DNA of 20,972 nucleotides from Candidatus Nanoanaerosalina archaeon (lineage in GTDB: Archaea > Nanohalarchaeota > Nanosalinia > Nanosalinales > Nanoanaerosalinaceae), in assembly GCA_022729285.1 (NCBI GenBank), contig JALDAI010000006.1, positions 1-20,972 on the forward strand, given 5' to 3'. This document shows, piece by piece, positions 13,436 through 20,598 of this stretch (its first letter is position 1; each line of letters opens with the position of its first letter). The notes below the pieces were generated by a model, which saw only the letters and a program-made list of their open reading frames with translations, searched no databases and was not told where the DNA came from. Made by a program: the position numbers and the translations under genes.

Positions 13436-14353
13436 CTAATTGAAATCCTCAGCTTCCAAGTACTCTTTAACAATAGGAGCTTCATGTATTACTGAGAAAA
13501 CGGATATTTTATCTACTTTTTTCTCTAAAACAGAGTCATAAATAGTATTAACAACCTCTGAGAAATCTTTGAGCCTCTGGTGTTTTTTCTTATGTTCTGA
13601 AGGATACCACTTTTCCAAAAAAGTACTATCAATCTTATTAGGAATCGCGAAACCGTTTTCATCATAAAGGATTTCCTCCATGCTTTTCAATTTTGCTCCG
13701 TTAATAAACTCCTCCATATCCTTCAAATGTTCAGCATAAGCATTCTCAAAACCGGTATGAAACCCTTCATACATCAAAGGGTTTGAAATCCCTTTAGAAA
13801 AATGAGGATACCTGGATTTAATCCTTACATCATCCAGATCAAAAAAATTATCCTTTTTTCTTGAGATGAAGAGATGGGACATAGGTAGTATATCAACCAC
13901 GTTTTCATCAACAACAGTTAACCCTTTCTCTCGGGATGAAACAACTTTAGAAGTAACATTTGTTCTGTAAGAACTAGGTAGCTCAAACAATGAACTGTTA
14001 AATACGCCATAAACACTAATGTCTAAACCGTCTTTACTGAACTTAAACTTCGGTAACTCTTCCTCACCACTGGCTTCTCTAAAATCTCCATCACTTTCTT
14101 GGTACGATTTAAAACTATCATACTTTAGCTTCTCATAAAGGTATGAGTCCTTAATGAACCTAATTTCATCAGTATAACTGAAATCTCCTTTACCAAAAGC
14201 AGATTTAACTTTATTATAAGCATTTTCAAAGATTTCTATTGCTTTAGCAGCGGCATAACTACTAAAAGGGATTTCATATTTTTCTCCAGATTTATCAAAG
14301 TGTTCTCTGACCTCATCAAAGTCATTAAACTCTCCTAGCTTTTTTGAAAACAC
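13436..14353 (-). CDS. Unknown 305-aa cytoplasmic protein beside tRNA-Cys and cysS
   Basis: 305 residues, charged and aromatic (many Phe, Tyr, Lys, Glu), with no cysteine and only one tryptophan. No membrane segment or signal peptide, and no recognised family. It may have a helical N-terminal part (about 1-100), a beta-rich middle (about 100-175) and a helical C-terminal part. A His-containing stretch PSEHKKKHQRLKDF lies near residue 252. The start is GTG 14353: the frame is closed five codons upstream, and a TATA-like ACTATATAATAAG (about 14375-14387) lies ~25 bp away, so the mRNA is nearly leaderless. It is divergent from cysS and its 3' end is 64 bp from tRNA-Cys. Confidence 0.75.
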   Translation of the reverse strand: MFSKKLGEFNDFDEVREHFDKSGEKYEIPFSSYAAAKAIEIFENAYNKVKSAFGKGDFSYTDEIRFIKDSYLYEKLKYDSFKSYQESDGDFREASGEEELPKFKFSKDGLDISVYGVFNSSLFELPSSYRTNVTSKVVSSREKGLTVVDENVVDILPMSHLFISRKKDNFFDLDDVRIKSRYPHFSKGISNPLMYEGFHTGFENAYAEHLKDMEEFINGAKLKSMEEILYDENGFAIPNKIDSTFLEKWYPSEHKKKHQRLKDFSEVVNTIYDSVLEKKVDKISVFSVIHEAPIVKEYLEAEDFN

Positions 14354-14451
14354 TTCACCCTTCCCCCATTATACTTATTATATAGTAACAAAAGATTTAT
14401 ACTTTTAATTAGTCCAAGGCTTACCATTTTAAAAAAATGAGTTTAAAAACC

Positions 14452-14497
14452 GTTTATACCTAATAAACTAATTTAAAGAGGTTAATACCTCATAAAC
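14452..14497 (+). promoter_or_regulatory. Tandem operator-like repeat upstream of cysS
   Basis: Two 17-bp direct repeats, GTTTATACCTAATAAAC (14452-14468) and GTTAATACCTCATAAAC (14481-14497), match at 15 of 17 positions and are 29 bp apart start to start. Each has inverted half-sites (GTTTAT/ATAAAC) around a 5-bp centre. The first overlaps a possible TATA element (GTTTATACC) and the second the start site expected ~25 bp later, an arrangement fitting a repressor site. The regulator is unknown. Confidence 0.5.
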
Positions 14498-14532
14498 AAA
14501 ATATTCAGAAACGTCCACACAGGTGTAAAAAC

Positions 14533-15957
14533 ATGTTAAAAGTATACAACACACTTACAAATTCTAAGGAAGAGTTCAAACCAGTTAAAGAAGGCCAAGT
14601 TAAAATGTACATCTGTGGACAGACCGTATACGACAACATGCATATTGGACATGGAAGAACCTATATCTCATTTGATATCATAAGAAGGTACTTAGAGTAC
14701 AAAGGATACAGTGTTGAGACTGTTATCAACATAACCGATGTAAACGATAAGATAGATAAAAGAGCGGAAGAAGAAGGAACAAGTTCAGAAGAAGTATCTG
14801 AAAAATACACTAAAATAAACATTGAAGACTTTGAAATGTTAGGAGTAAGGGCTGAAGCATATCCTAAAGCTTCAGAATATGTCCAAGAAATGATTGAAAT
14901 GGTTGAAAAACTGGTGGAAAGAGGCTTAGCCTATGAATCCAACGGTAATGTTTTCTACAATGTTAAAAAGTTTGAAGATTATGGCAAACTATCCAACCAA
15001 GATTTAGAAAGCCTTGAATCCGACAGAGACGATATAAAAAGCCAGTCAGCCAAAAAAGATCCTAGAGACTTTGTTCTATGGAGATCTAGAAAAGATTACA
15101 ACGGACCTACATGGGACAGCCCATGGGGAGAAGGAGTTCCAGGCTGGCATATAGAGTGTTCAGCTATGTCTACAGAACTTCTCGGAGAAGAAATTGACAT
15201 CCATGGAGGAGGCGTTGACCTAGTGTTCCCTCACCATGAAGACGAGATAGCCCAGTGTGAAGGAGCTACAGGTAAAAAGCCATGGGTAAAGTACTGGATG
15301 CACGCAGGCCTCGTAAGATTAAAAGATGAGAAAATGTCAAAGTCTTTAGGAAACTTTGTTTCCACTAGAGAGCTTCTTGAAGAGTATAGGCCAGAAGTTT
15401 TAAGGACATTAGTAGCATCAACACATTATAGAAAACCTCTTGATTATTCTGAAAAAGTATTGAAACAAGCTAAAAGCAACTTCAAAACGGTTGAAAACTG
15501 CCTTAACAGTATTGAGAAAGAGTTGAACAGTAAAAAAGTTATGCCAGAAAAATTAACAGAGAAAGATAAGGAGTTCAAAGAAGAAGTTTTAAAGTTGAAA
15601 AAATCTTTTGAAAAAAGCATGAACGACGATTTCAACACTTCTTCAGCACTAAAAGATCTTATTAGACTTTCCAAAAAGATTAACAAGTATATTGAAACAG
15701 GAAAACCTAACAAACATGTTTTAGAACATAGTAGAAACGTTTTAGAAAAGCTTTCATGGGTTTTAGGAGTTCTACCATATACCGATAACTCTTCTACAGA
15801 TAGCCGAAAAGAACCTGAAATTATCGAAGCCATCATCGAGATAAGGGAAGAAGCACGTAATAAAAAACTCTACGATTTCGCTGATAAAATAAGAGAAAAA
15901 TTAAAAGAAGTAGGAGTTGATCTGGAAGACACGGAAAAAGGAGTTAGGTGGAGTTAG
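14533..15957 (+). CDS. cysS: Cysteinyl-tRNA synthetase
   Basis: 474 residues, full length for class I CysRS (E. coli has 461). The HIGH motif is at 37-40 (NMHIGHGRTY) and KMSKS at 267-271. The active-site zinc ligands are Cys28, Cys209, His234 and Glu238, the same residue numbers as in E. coli CysRS. The C-terminal helical bundle recognises the anticodon region. It charges tRNA-Cys with cysteine in the cytoplasm, so this organism does not need to rely only on the SepRS/SepCysS route. The ATG has AGGTG seven bases upstream and a leader of ~50 nt containing a GAGGTTAATACCTC hairpin that overlaps the tandem repeat. Its cognate tRNA gene is 1.2 kb away. Confidence 0.97.
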   Translation: MLKVYNTLTNSKEEFKPVKEGQVKMYICGQTVYDNMHIGHGRTYISFDIIRRYLEYKGYSVETVINITDVNDKIDKRAEEEGTSSEEVSEKYTKINIEDFEMLGVRAEAYPKASEYVQEMIEMVEKLVERGLAYESNGNVFYNVKKFEDYGKLSNQDLESLESDRDDIKSQSAKKDPRDFVLWRSRKDYNGPTWDSPWGEGVPGWHIECSAMSTELLGEEIDIHGGGVDLVFPHHEDEIAQCEGATGKKPWVKYWMHAGLVRLKDEKMSKSLGNFVSTRELLEEYRPEVLRTLVASTHYRKPLDYSEKVLKQAKSNFKTVENCLNSIEKELNSKKVMPEKLTEKDKEFKEEVLKLKKSFEKSMNDDFNTSSALKDLIRLSKKINKYIETGKPNKHVLEHSRNVLEKLSWVLGVLPYTDNSSTDSRKEPEIIEAIIEIREEARNKKLYDFADKIREKLKEVGVDLEDTEKGVRWS

Positions 15958-15962
15958 AAAAT

Positions 15963-16076
15963 TTAACCCCTCTTATTTTCTTCTTCCTCCTCCAGTATTT
16001 CAGCAGCCCTACTTCCTAGTAACTGTTCAAGTTTTTCTCTCTGCTTCTTCTTTTCCAAATCCTTTTTACTTATCAT
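15963..16076 (-). CDS. Possible 37-aa charged small protein
   Basis: A short reverse-strand frame (ATG 16076 to TAA 15963) overlapping the 3' end of the upstream gene by 11 bp. The peptide is one predicted helix, starting MISKKDLEKKKQ and ending in a run of five glutamates then NKRG. It fills the otherwise unexplained gap between cysS and the 145-aa gene. Support is limited to position, overlap and compositional likeness to neighbours; no family recognised. Confidence 0.4.
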   Translation of the reverse strand: MISKKDLEKKKQREKLEQLLGSRAAEILEEEEENKRG

Positions 16077-16503
16077 CAACAACACCTATTTCCTCAACTT
16101 TCTTTTCAAACTTTACTTTATCCAATCCAGTAGGCTGAACATTAATATATCCGTTGTGAGAGATTATGACGGATATTTTTTCTCCCTTAAACCCTATATC
16201 GAAAAAACCTAAAGACATGAGCTCTCTACAAAGATTTAACGCCTTATCCTTACTGACAGTTTTCTCATCATCTATCTCATACTTCTCCTTAAAAACATCT
16301 AAAGGGATTTCCAGAGCCTGGTAGTAAGGTAGAGGCATACTGCTTTCATCAATAACTAATTCAAAACTCTCCTCCTCAAATACTTCAAAAACCTTTTCAA
16401 CAAGATCCGCGTACTTTTCACCTTTAGGAGCTAAATGAACGTCAACAGATTTGTAGTTTCCACGTACATCGGTCAAAACATCGAATGATTCTAAATTAAC
16501 CAT
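16066..16503 (-). CDS. Unknown 145-aa protein
   Basis: 145 residues, acidic, soluble, with no recognised family. The N-terminus alternates like beta strands (VNLESFDVLTDVRGNYKSVDVHL). A segment around SMPLPYYQALEIPLDVF follows, then a helix with Cys near residue 92, and a final beta hairpin (KISVIISHNGYINVQPT). It could be a small binding domain; nothing catalytic is visible. The ATG at 16503 lacks a ribosome site but has CTTTTTTATC about 28 bp upstream (16527-16536), which implies a leaderless mRNA. It is divergent from the membrane gene at 16596. Confidence 0.7.
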   Translation of the reverse strand: MVNLESFDVLTDVRGNYKSVDVHLAPKGEKYADLVEKVFEVFEEESFELVIDESSMPLPYYQALEIPLDVFKEKYEIDDEKTVSKDKALNLCRELMSLGFFDIGFKGEKISVIISHNGYINVQPTGLDKVKFEKKVEEIGVVDDK

Positions 16504-16595
16504 AACTTATTGACACGGTTTTTACAGATAAAAAAGTTTTCAAAAATACTTATTCTTTAAAAAAACTTTTTCAACAAAGATTACAAAAATTATTT

Positions 16596-17201
16596 ATGGG
16601 CTTCTGGAAGATCGATTACAAGAAAAAACTTCCTTTAGCCATTAAGTTACCCTACATACTACTTTTTACCGTCGTAATGTATGTTAACGTCGTATATTAT
16701 GGATGGGAAAATATTTTATGGTTCTCACATATGGCCCTAATCCTGCTGTTTATCGGGATAGTTTTCGACAAACACGTATTTATCAGCATGGCAGGGATAT
16801 CTGTTTTTGTTTTCCACTCATTATGGACATTAATGTTTCTTACACAGCTACTGACAGGAGCTAGGATTGGAGCTGTAGCCTACATGTTCGATGGAGCCAC
16901 CCCTTTATTCCTTAGAAGCGTCTCTTTATTCCATGTTGTTACGCCTCCTCTAATTCTTTACCTGCTTAAGAAAATAGGTTACGACGAAAGAGCTTACGGA
17001 CTTCAGAAATTATGGGGAGGCTTTGTAATAATTTTAACCGCCATAATAGATCCTGGGAAAAATATTAACTGGGTTTATGGTCCCGGCTCTCCTCAAAATA
17101 TTTTACCCGAGTTCATATACATTCCTTTACTAATTCTAGCGTTAATACATATCGTATACCTTCCGACACACGCATTTTTCAGGAAACATTTTACAAACTA
17201 A
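16596..17201 (+). CDS. Six-to-seven-helix membrane protein of an uncharacterised, mostly bacterial-looking family
   Basis: 201 residues, nearly all membrane. After a basic start (DYKKKLPLAIKLPY), hydrophobic segments lie at about 18-35, 42-60, 62-85, 107-125, 141-157 and 174-192. Blocks WFSHMALILLFIGI, MFDGATPLFLRSVSLFHV, INWVYGPGSPQ and VYLPTHAFFRK recall an uncharacterised membrane protein family that I associate with bacteria (memory-based, not searched). No transport signature is recognised. The conserved polar blocks at helix ends suggest an enzyme or binding site. The start has no ribosome binding site and begins only a few bases after an A/T-rich promoter region. It is convergent with the gene at 17207. 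Confidence 0.72.
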   Translation: MGFWKIDYKKKLPLAIKLPYILLFTVVMYVNVVYYGWENILWFSHMALILLFIGIVFDKHVFISMAGISVFVFHSLWTLMFLTQLLTGARIGAVAYMFDGATPLFLRSVSLFHVVTPPLILYLLKKIGYDERAYGLQKLWGGFVIILTAIIDPGKNINWVYGPGSPQNILPEFIYIPLLILALIHIVYLPTHAFFRKHFTN

Positions 17202-17206
17202 AAAAA

Positions 17207-17791
17207 TTATTCTGTAAGGTATTTTTTGTAAAACCTGTTTAGTCCGTAAATCTTCTCACTGTACTCTTCCAAACTTTGATCAATTCCCTTACTCCTCTTA
17301 CTTTTTCCCCAGCTTAGAAATGTTCCGACACCGATAGAACCAGCAAAAACGGAAGTAGCCACCTCTAAATCTCCGGTTAATACTCCTAAAACCCCTCCTA
17401 ATATGCTACCTACCGCAGCAGACTTACCTATGTAAGACGTTTCATTTTCTGTAACCTTTTTTTCAAACATTTTCTTGTTATACTCTTCTTTTACTTCCTC
17501 AACAACCTCATCATAAGCTAGTTCAAACGCTTTAACAAGGTTGATATCTCCAATTCCATTATATCCTTCTTCACAGATATCGTAGTCTTTATCCACTTTT
17601 TCCCTAAAATCCGTGTCTCCAGCATACCTCCTCAAACCTTTTTTAGCCTCAGAAACAGATACTTCATCCATATCCAAAAGATGGTATAAAGCGTCCTTAC
17701 TATCTTCTAAGACTTCATTAGAAGCAGTTAAATAAGTTTCAGAAGAGTTTTCAGGACTTTCAGAGCTTTCTATAATTTCTATTTGAGACAT
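17207..17791 (-). CDS. Unknown protein with glycine-rich membrane hairpin
   Basis: 194 residues. The acidic, serine-rich N-terminal region (SSESPENSSE) and helical segments are followed at about 131-165 by a Gly/Ala/Val-rich hydrophobic stretch (GKSAAVGSILGGVLGVLTGD, then VFAGSIGVGTFLSW), which looks like a membrane hairpin. The C-terminal helix is basic/aromatic (KIYGLNRFYKKYL). No family recognised. ATG 17791 is chosen over the frame's earlier start at 17821 because AAGGTG lies at the right distance. An inverted repeat (17824-17854) lies in its promoter region, shared with the divergent P-type ATPase. Confidence 0.72.
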   Translation of the reverse strand: MSQIEIIESSESPENSSETYLTASNEVLEDSKDALYHLLDMDEVSVSEAKKGLRRYAGDTDFREKVDKDYDICEEGYNGIGDINLVKAFELAYDEVVEEVKEEYNKKMFEKKVTENETSYIGKSAAVGSILGGVLGVLTGDLEVATSVFAGSIGVGTFLSWGKSKRSKGIDQSLEEYSEKIYGLNRFYKKYLTE

Positions 17792-17823
17792 TTTTTGACA
17801 CCTTACATTACGAAAAGACAAAA

Positions 17824-17854
17824 CAATTATTTAGCACCTTATAGTAAATAATTG
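17824..17854. repeat. Perfect 10-bp inverted repeat between divergent promoters
   Basis: CAATTATTTA (17824-17833) and TAAATAATTG (17845-17854) are perfect inverted copies around an 11-bp spacer. The left arm read in reverse (TAAATAATTG) could be the TATA element of the gene ending at 17207. A GGTTAATACC starts at its right edge (17854-17863), the same ten bases found in the second cysS repeat. An operator controlling one or both divergent genes is plausible. Confidence 0.65.
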
Positions 17855-17898
17855 GTTAATACCGTATATAAGCTTTACAAGTCAAAAACAGGTCAAAA

Positions 17899-17908
17899 AT
17901 TATATAAC
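17899..17908 (+). promoter_or_regulatory. TATA box of the P-type ATPase gene
   Basis: ATTATATAAC is centred about 28 bp before ATG 17932, with no ribosome site between, so the transcript is likely leaderless. This supports ATG 17932 over the in-frame TTG at 17923. Confidence 0.65.
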
Positions 17909-17931
17909 ATCCCAAAACCGAATTGCTTAAT

Positions 17932-20541
17932 ATGACGGTCGGAAAAGGATTAACAAAGGAACAGGCAGAAAAAAAGTTAGAGACATACGGGACAAATGAG
18001 TTAGAAGAGGATAAAGGTTCCGAAATATTTCAAATAATAAAAAGACAGTTTTCAAGCGTCTTAGTATGGATACTTGTTGCAGCAGGTACAGTTTCCTATA
18101 TTGCAGATGAAATGGTTGAGTTCTACTTTATACTAGTGATACTTGCGATAATAATCATTACCGGAATCTTTATGGAGTGGAAAGCAGAACAGTCGATGAA
18201 AGATCTCCAAAAAATGGCTGAACCGGTTGTAAATGTAGTAAGAGAAGGTGAAGTAGTAGAAATCGACTCATCGGAGGTTGTTCCAGGAGACATTGTTAAA
18301 TTAGACACAGGAGACCGTATACCAGCTGACGGAAAGATTATAGAATCTGTAAACATTAAAGTTGATGAATCAATTCTTACAGGAGAAAGTGAAGCGGTAC
18401 AAAAAGAGTACGGAGACGAAGTTTATTCAGGTACAAACCTTGTTCACGGCAGAGGAGAAGTTGAGATAACAAAAACAGGGATGGATACCAAGTTAGGAGA
18501 GATAGCTGAAGGCTTGCAGGAACAGGAAAGTGAAACACCTCTCCAGAAAAAGATACACGGGCTTGGGAAGAAGTTAGGTCTCATAGCGCTTATGACAACT
18601 TTCTTCATAATGTTTATGGGTATATTAGAAGGAGAAGCTTTTACACAAATCCTTATTGTTACATTAGCGCTTTCAGTAGCATCGATTCCAGAAGCACTTC
18701 CTTTGACACTTACCCTGACTCTTTCATATGGAATGCTACAACTCGCGCACAAAAAAGCTATTGTTAAAAAGATGTTAGCGGTTGAAGCATTAGGTTCAAC
18801 CACTATAATATGCACAGATAAGACAGGCACTCTTACAAAAAATGAGATGACGGTCAGAAAAGTTTACACTCCGGAAGGAGAGTTTAAAGTCACAGGACGA
18901 GGTTATAATCCACAAGGAATCATTAAAAAGGACGGTAAAGAAATTGATTTCTCCGATTTTCCTGGACTAGAAAAAACTATTGAAACCGGAGTAGTATGTA
19001 ACAACGCTTACCTTGTTAAAGACGGAGTATACGAGATAAACGGAGATCCTACCGAAGGTTCGCTTGTTGTTTTAGGTAGGAAGGCCAACATGGTGGACGA
19101 AGAACTCCACGACAAGTATCCAAGAAAGAAAGAGCTTCTTTTCACCTCTGAAAGAAAGATGATGTCCACCGTAAACAAAGTGGGAGAAACACTTAATATG
19201 TTTACCAAAGGAGCCCCTGAAGTAGTCCTTGAAAATTGTTCTAAAATACTTGTTGAAGGCGAAGAAAAGGAATTAACCGATGAGCAGAAAGAAAACATTC
19301 TCGAGAAAAACAAGGAGTACACAAATAAAGCTTTGAGAGTGATAGGTACAGCTTATAAATCAGGTTTAAAAGAAGTTCCTGAAGACGATGAGGCCGAAAA
19401 AGATCTTGTTTTCACAGGCCTTATAGCTATGAGAGATCCTCCGAGAGACAAAGTTGTTGAGACTTTATCACAAACAAAAAGAGCTTGTATAGATGTAAAA
19501 ATGATAACAGGAGACAATCCACTAACTGCAAAAGCTATAGCAACAGATATAGGGTTGACAGATAATCCTAACGTTCTAACAGGTTCAGAGATGGAGGATA
19601 TGACTGATGAGGAGTTACAAGATGCAGCATTGGAGATAGATATTTTCGCAAGAACTATGCCAGAGGACAAGTACAGACTTGTTGACGCGCTACAGACCCA
19701 TGGTGAAGTCGTGGCAATGACAGGGGACGGAGTTAACGATGCACCTGCTGTTAAAAAAGCTGATGTAGGAGTTTCAATGGGTCAAAAAGGTACAGAAGTT
19801 ACACAGGACGCATCAGATATTGTTTTAGAAGACGATGACTTCAACACTTTAGTTACCGCTATAAAAGGCGGTAGAAAGATTTACGACAATATTGAGAAGT
19901 TCACAACTTACCTAGTTTCAAGAAACTTTACAGAAGTTTCTCTTATCGCGCTAGGTATCATCTTTTTAGGTTTTGAGTACATCCCTCTTTTAGCACTACA
20001 GATCCTTTTCCTAAACGTTATAGGTCAAGAGTTCCCAGCCATCTCTTTAGGTTTAGATCCTGCAGTTGAAGGAGTGATGGAAAGACCTCCTAGGGACAAA
20101 AGCCTTGGAATCATGCACAAACGTAACCTGTTTTTCATGGTTGTTATGGCAGCATTTATGGCACTGACATCTTTCGGAGTCTACACATACTTTTTTGAAA
20201 CAGGTTCAGTAGAGCTTGCTAGAACAGTAACTTTCACAACTCTTACAATCATCATTATTGTACACGCATTCAACTTTAAATCACTTACAAAGACTTTGAG
20301 ACACATCAATCCTTTCAACAACAAACTTATGATCGGATCAATCCTCGCAACTCTGGGGCTTTTGCTACTAACCATCTACTACACCCCTCTTGCAGAGCTC
20401 TTTGAACATGTACCGTTACAACTAAACCATTGGGGTATAGGAGTAGGCGTAGCAGTTATTACAATGGTGTTTATTGAATTTTTGAAACTTGTAGCGAACA
20501 GATGGTTCGGAAAAGAGTATATGTGGCTTAAGGACGATTAA
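17932..20541 (+). CDS. Type II cation-transporting P-type ATPase with altered M6 site
   Basis: 869 residues, full length. In order: N-terminal cation ATPase domain (GLTKEQAEKKLETYG), M1-M2, actuator loop TGES at 150-153, M4 IPEALP (Glu254), phosphorylation site DKTGT with Asp296, nucleotide domain (MFTKGAPE), hinge TGDGVNDAPA from 597, then M5-M10. This is the SERCA/Na,K-ATPase/PMR1-type (type II) plan. Compared with SERCA by eye, Glu309 (here Glu254), Asn768 (Asn665), Glu771 (Glu668) and Asn796 (Asn695) are kept. Thr799 and the bridging Asp800 become Gly698 and Gln699 in FLNVIGQEFPAISLG, so the ion may not be Ca2+. It is a single-gene transcript. Confidence 0.93.
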   Translation: MTVGKGLTKEQAEKKLETYGTNELEEDKGSEIFQIIKRQFSSVLVWILVAAGTVSYIADEMVEFYFILVILAIIIITGIFMEWKAEQSMKDLQKMAEPVVNVVREGEVVEIDSSEVVPGDIVKLDTGDRIPADGKIIESVNIKVDESILTGESEAVQKEYGDEVYSGTNLVHGRGEVEITKTGMDTKLGEIAEGLQEQESETPLQKKIHGLGKKLGLIALMTTFFIMFMGILEGEAFTQILIVTLALSVASIPEALPLTLTLTLSYGMLQLAHKKAIVKKMLAVEALGSTTIICTDKTGTLTKNEMTVRKVYTPEGEFKVTGRGYNPQGIIKKDGKEIDFSDFPGLEKTIETGVVCNNAYLVKDGVYEINGDPTEGSLVVLGRKANMVDEELHDKYPRKKELLFTSERKMMSTVNKVGETLNMFTKGAPEVVLENCSKILVEGEEKELTDEQKENILEKNKEYTNKALRVIGTAYKSGLKEVPEDDEAEKDLVFTGLIAMRDPPRDKVVETLSQTKRACIDVKMITGDNPLTAKAIATDIGLTDNPNVLTGSEMEDMTDEELQDAALEIDIFARTMPEDKYRLVDALQTHGEVVAMTGDGVNDAPAVKKADVGVSMGQKGTEVTQDASDIVLEDDDFNTLVTAIKGGRKIYDNIEKFTTYLVSRNFTEVSLIALGIIFLGFEYIPLLALQILFLNVIGQEFPAISLGLDPAVEGVMERPPRDKSLGIMHKRNLFFMVVMAAFMALTSFGVYTYFFETGSVELARTVTFTTLTIIIIVHAFNFKSLTKTLRHINPFNNKLMIGSILATLGLLLLTIYYTPLAELFEHVPLQLNHWGIGVGVAVITMVFIEFLKLVANRWFGKEYMWLKDD

Positions 20542-20598
20542 ACGATTCTCATGAGTTAAATCAAATAAAAAATATTAATAAGGTGACAAAAGAAAATT

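Noticed and set aside
14354..14532. Possible C/D-box guide RNA or riboswitch between the 305-aa gene and cysS
   Set aside because: No C box/D box set and no known T-box or riboswitch fold could be seen; the repeats fit a DNA operator better, and T-boxes are not known in archaea.
15444..15836. 130-aa reverse-strand open frame inside cysS
   Set aside because: It is antisense to a well-supported synthetase gene, is Ser/Leu/Phe-rich as mirrored frames usually are, and has no promoter or ribosome site.
15917..16138. Forward 73-aa frame running past the cysS stop
   Set aside because: It covers the last bases of cysS in another frame and is antisense to the reverse genes; its Pro/Ser/Phe-rich peptide looks non-coding.
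18444..18830. 128-aa reverse-strand open frame inside the P-type ATPase gene
   Set aside because: It lies fully within the conserved M3-M4 and phosphorylation-site coding region on the other strand; no independent signal supports it. The other reverse frames in this gene (19008-19322, 19353-19670) were rejected for the same reason.
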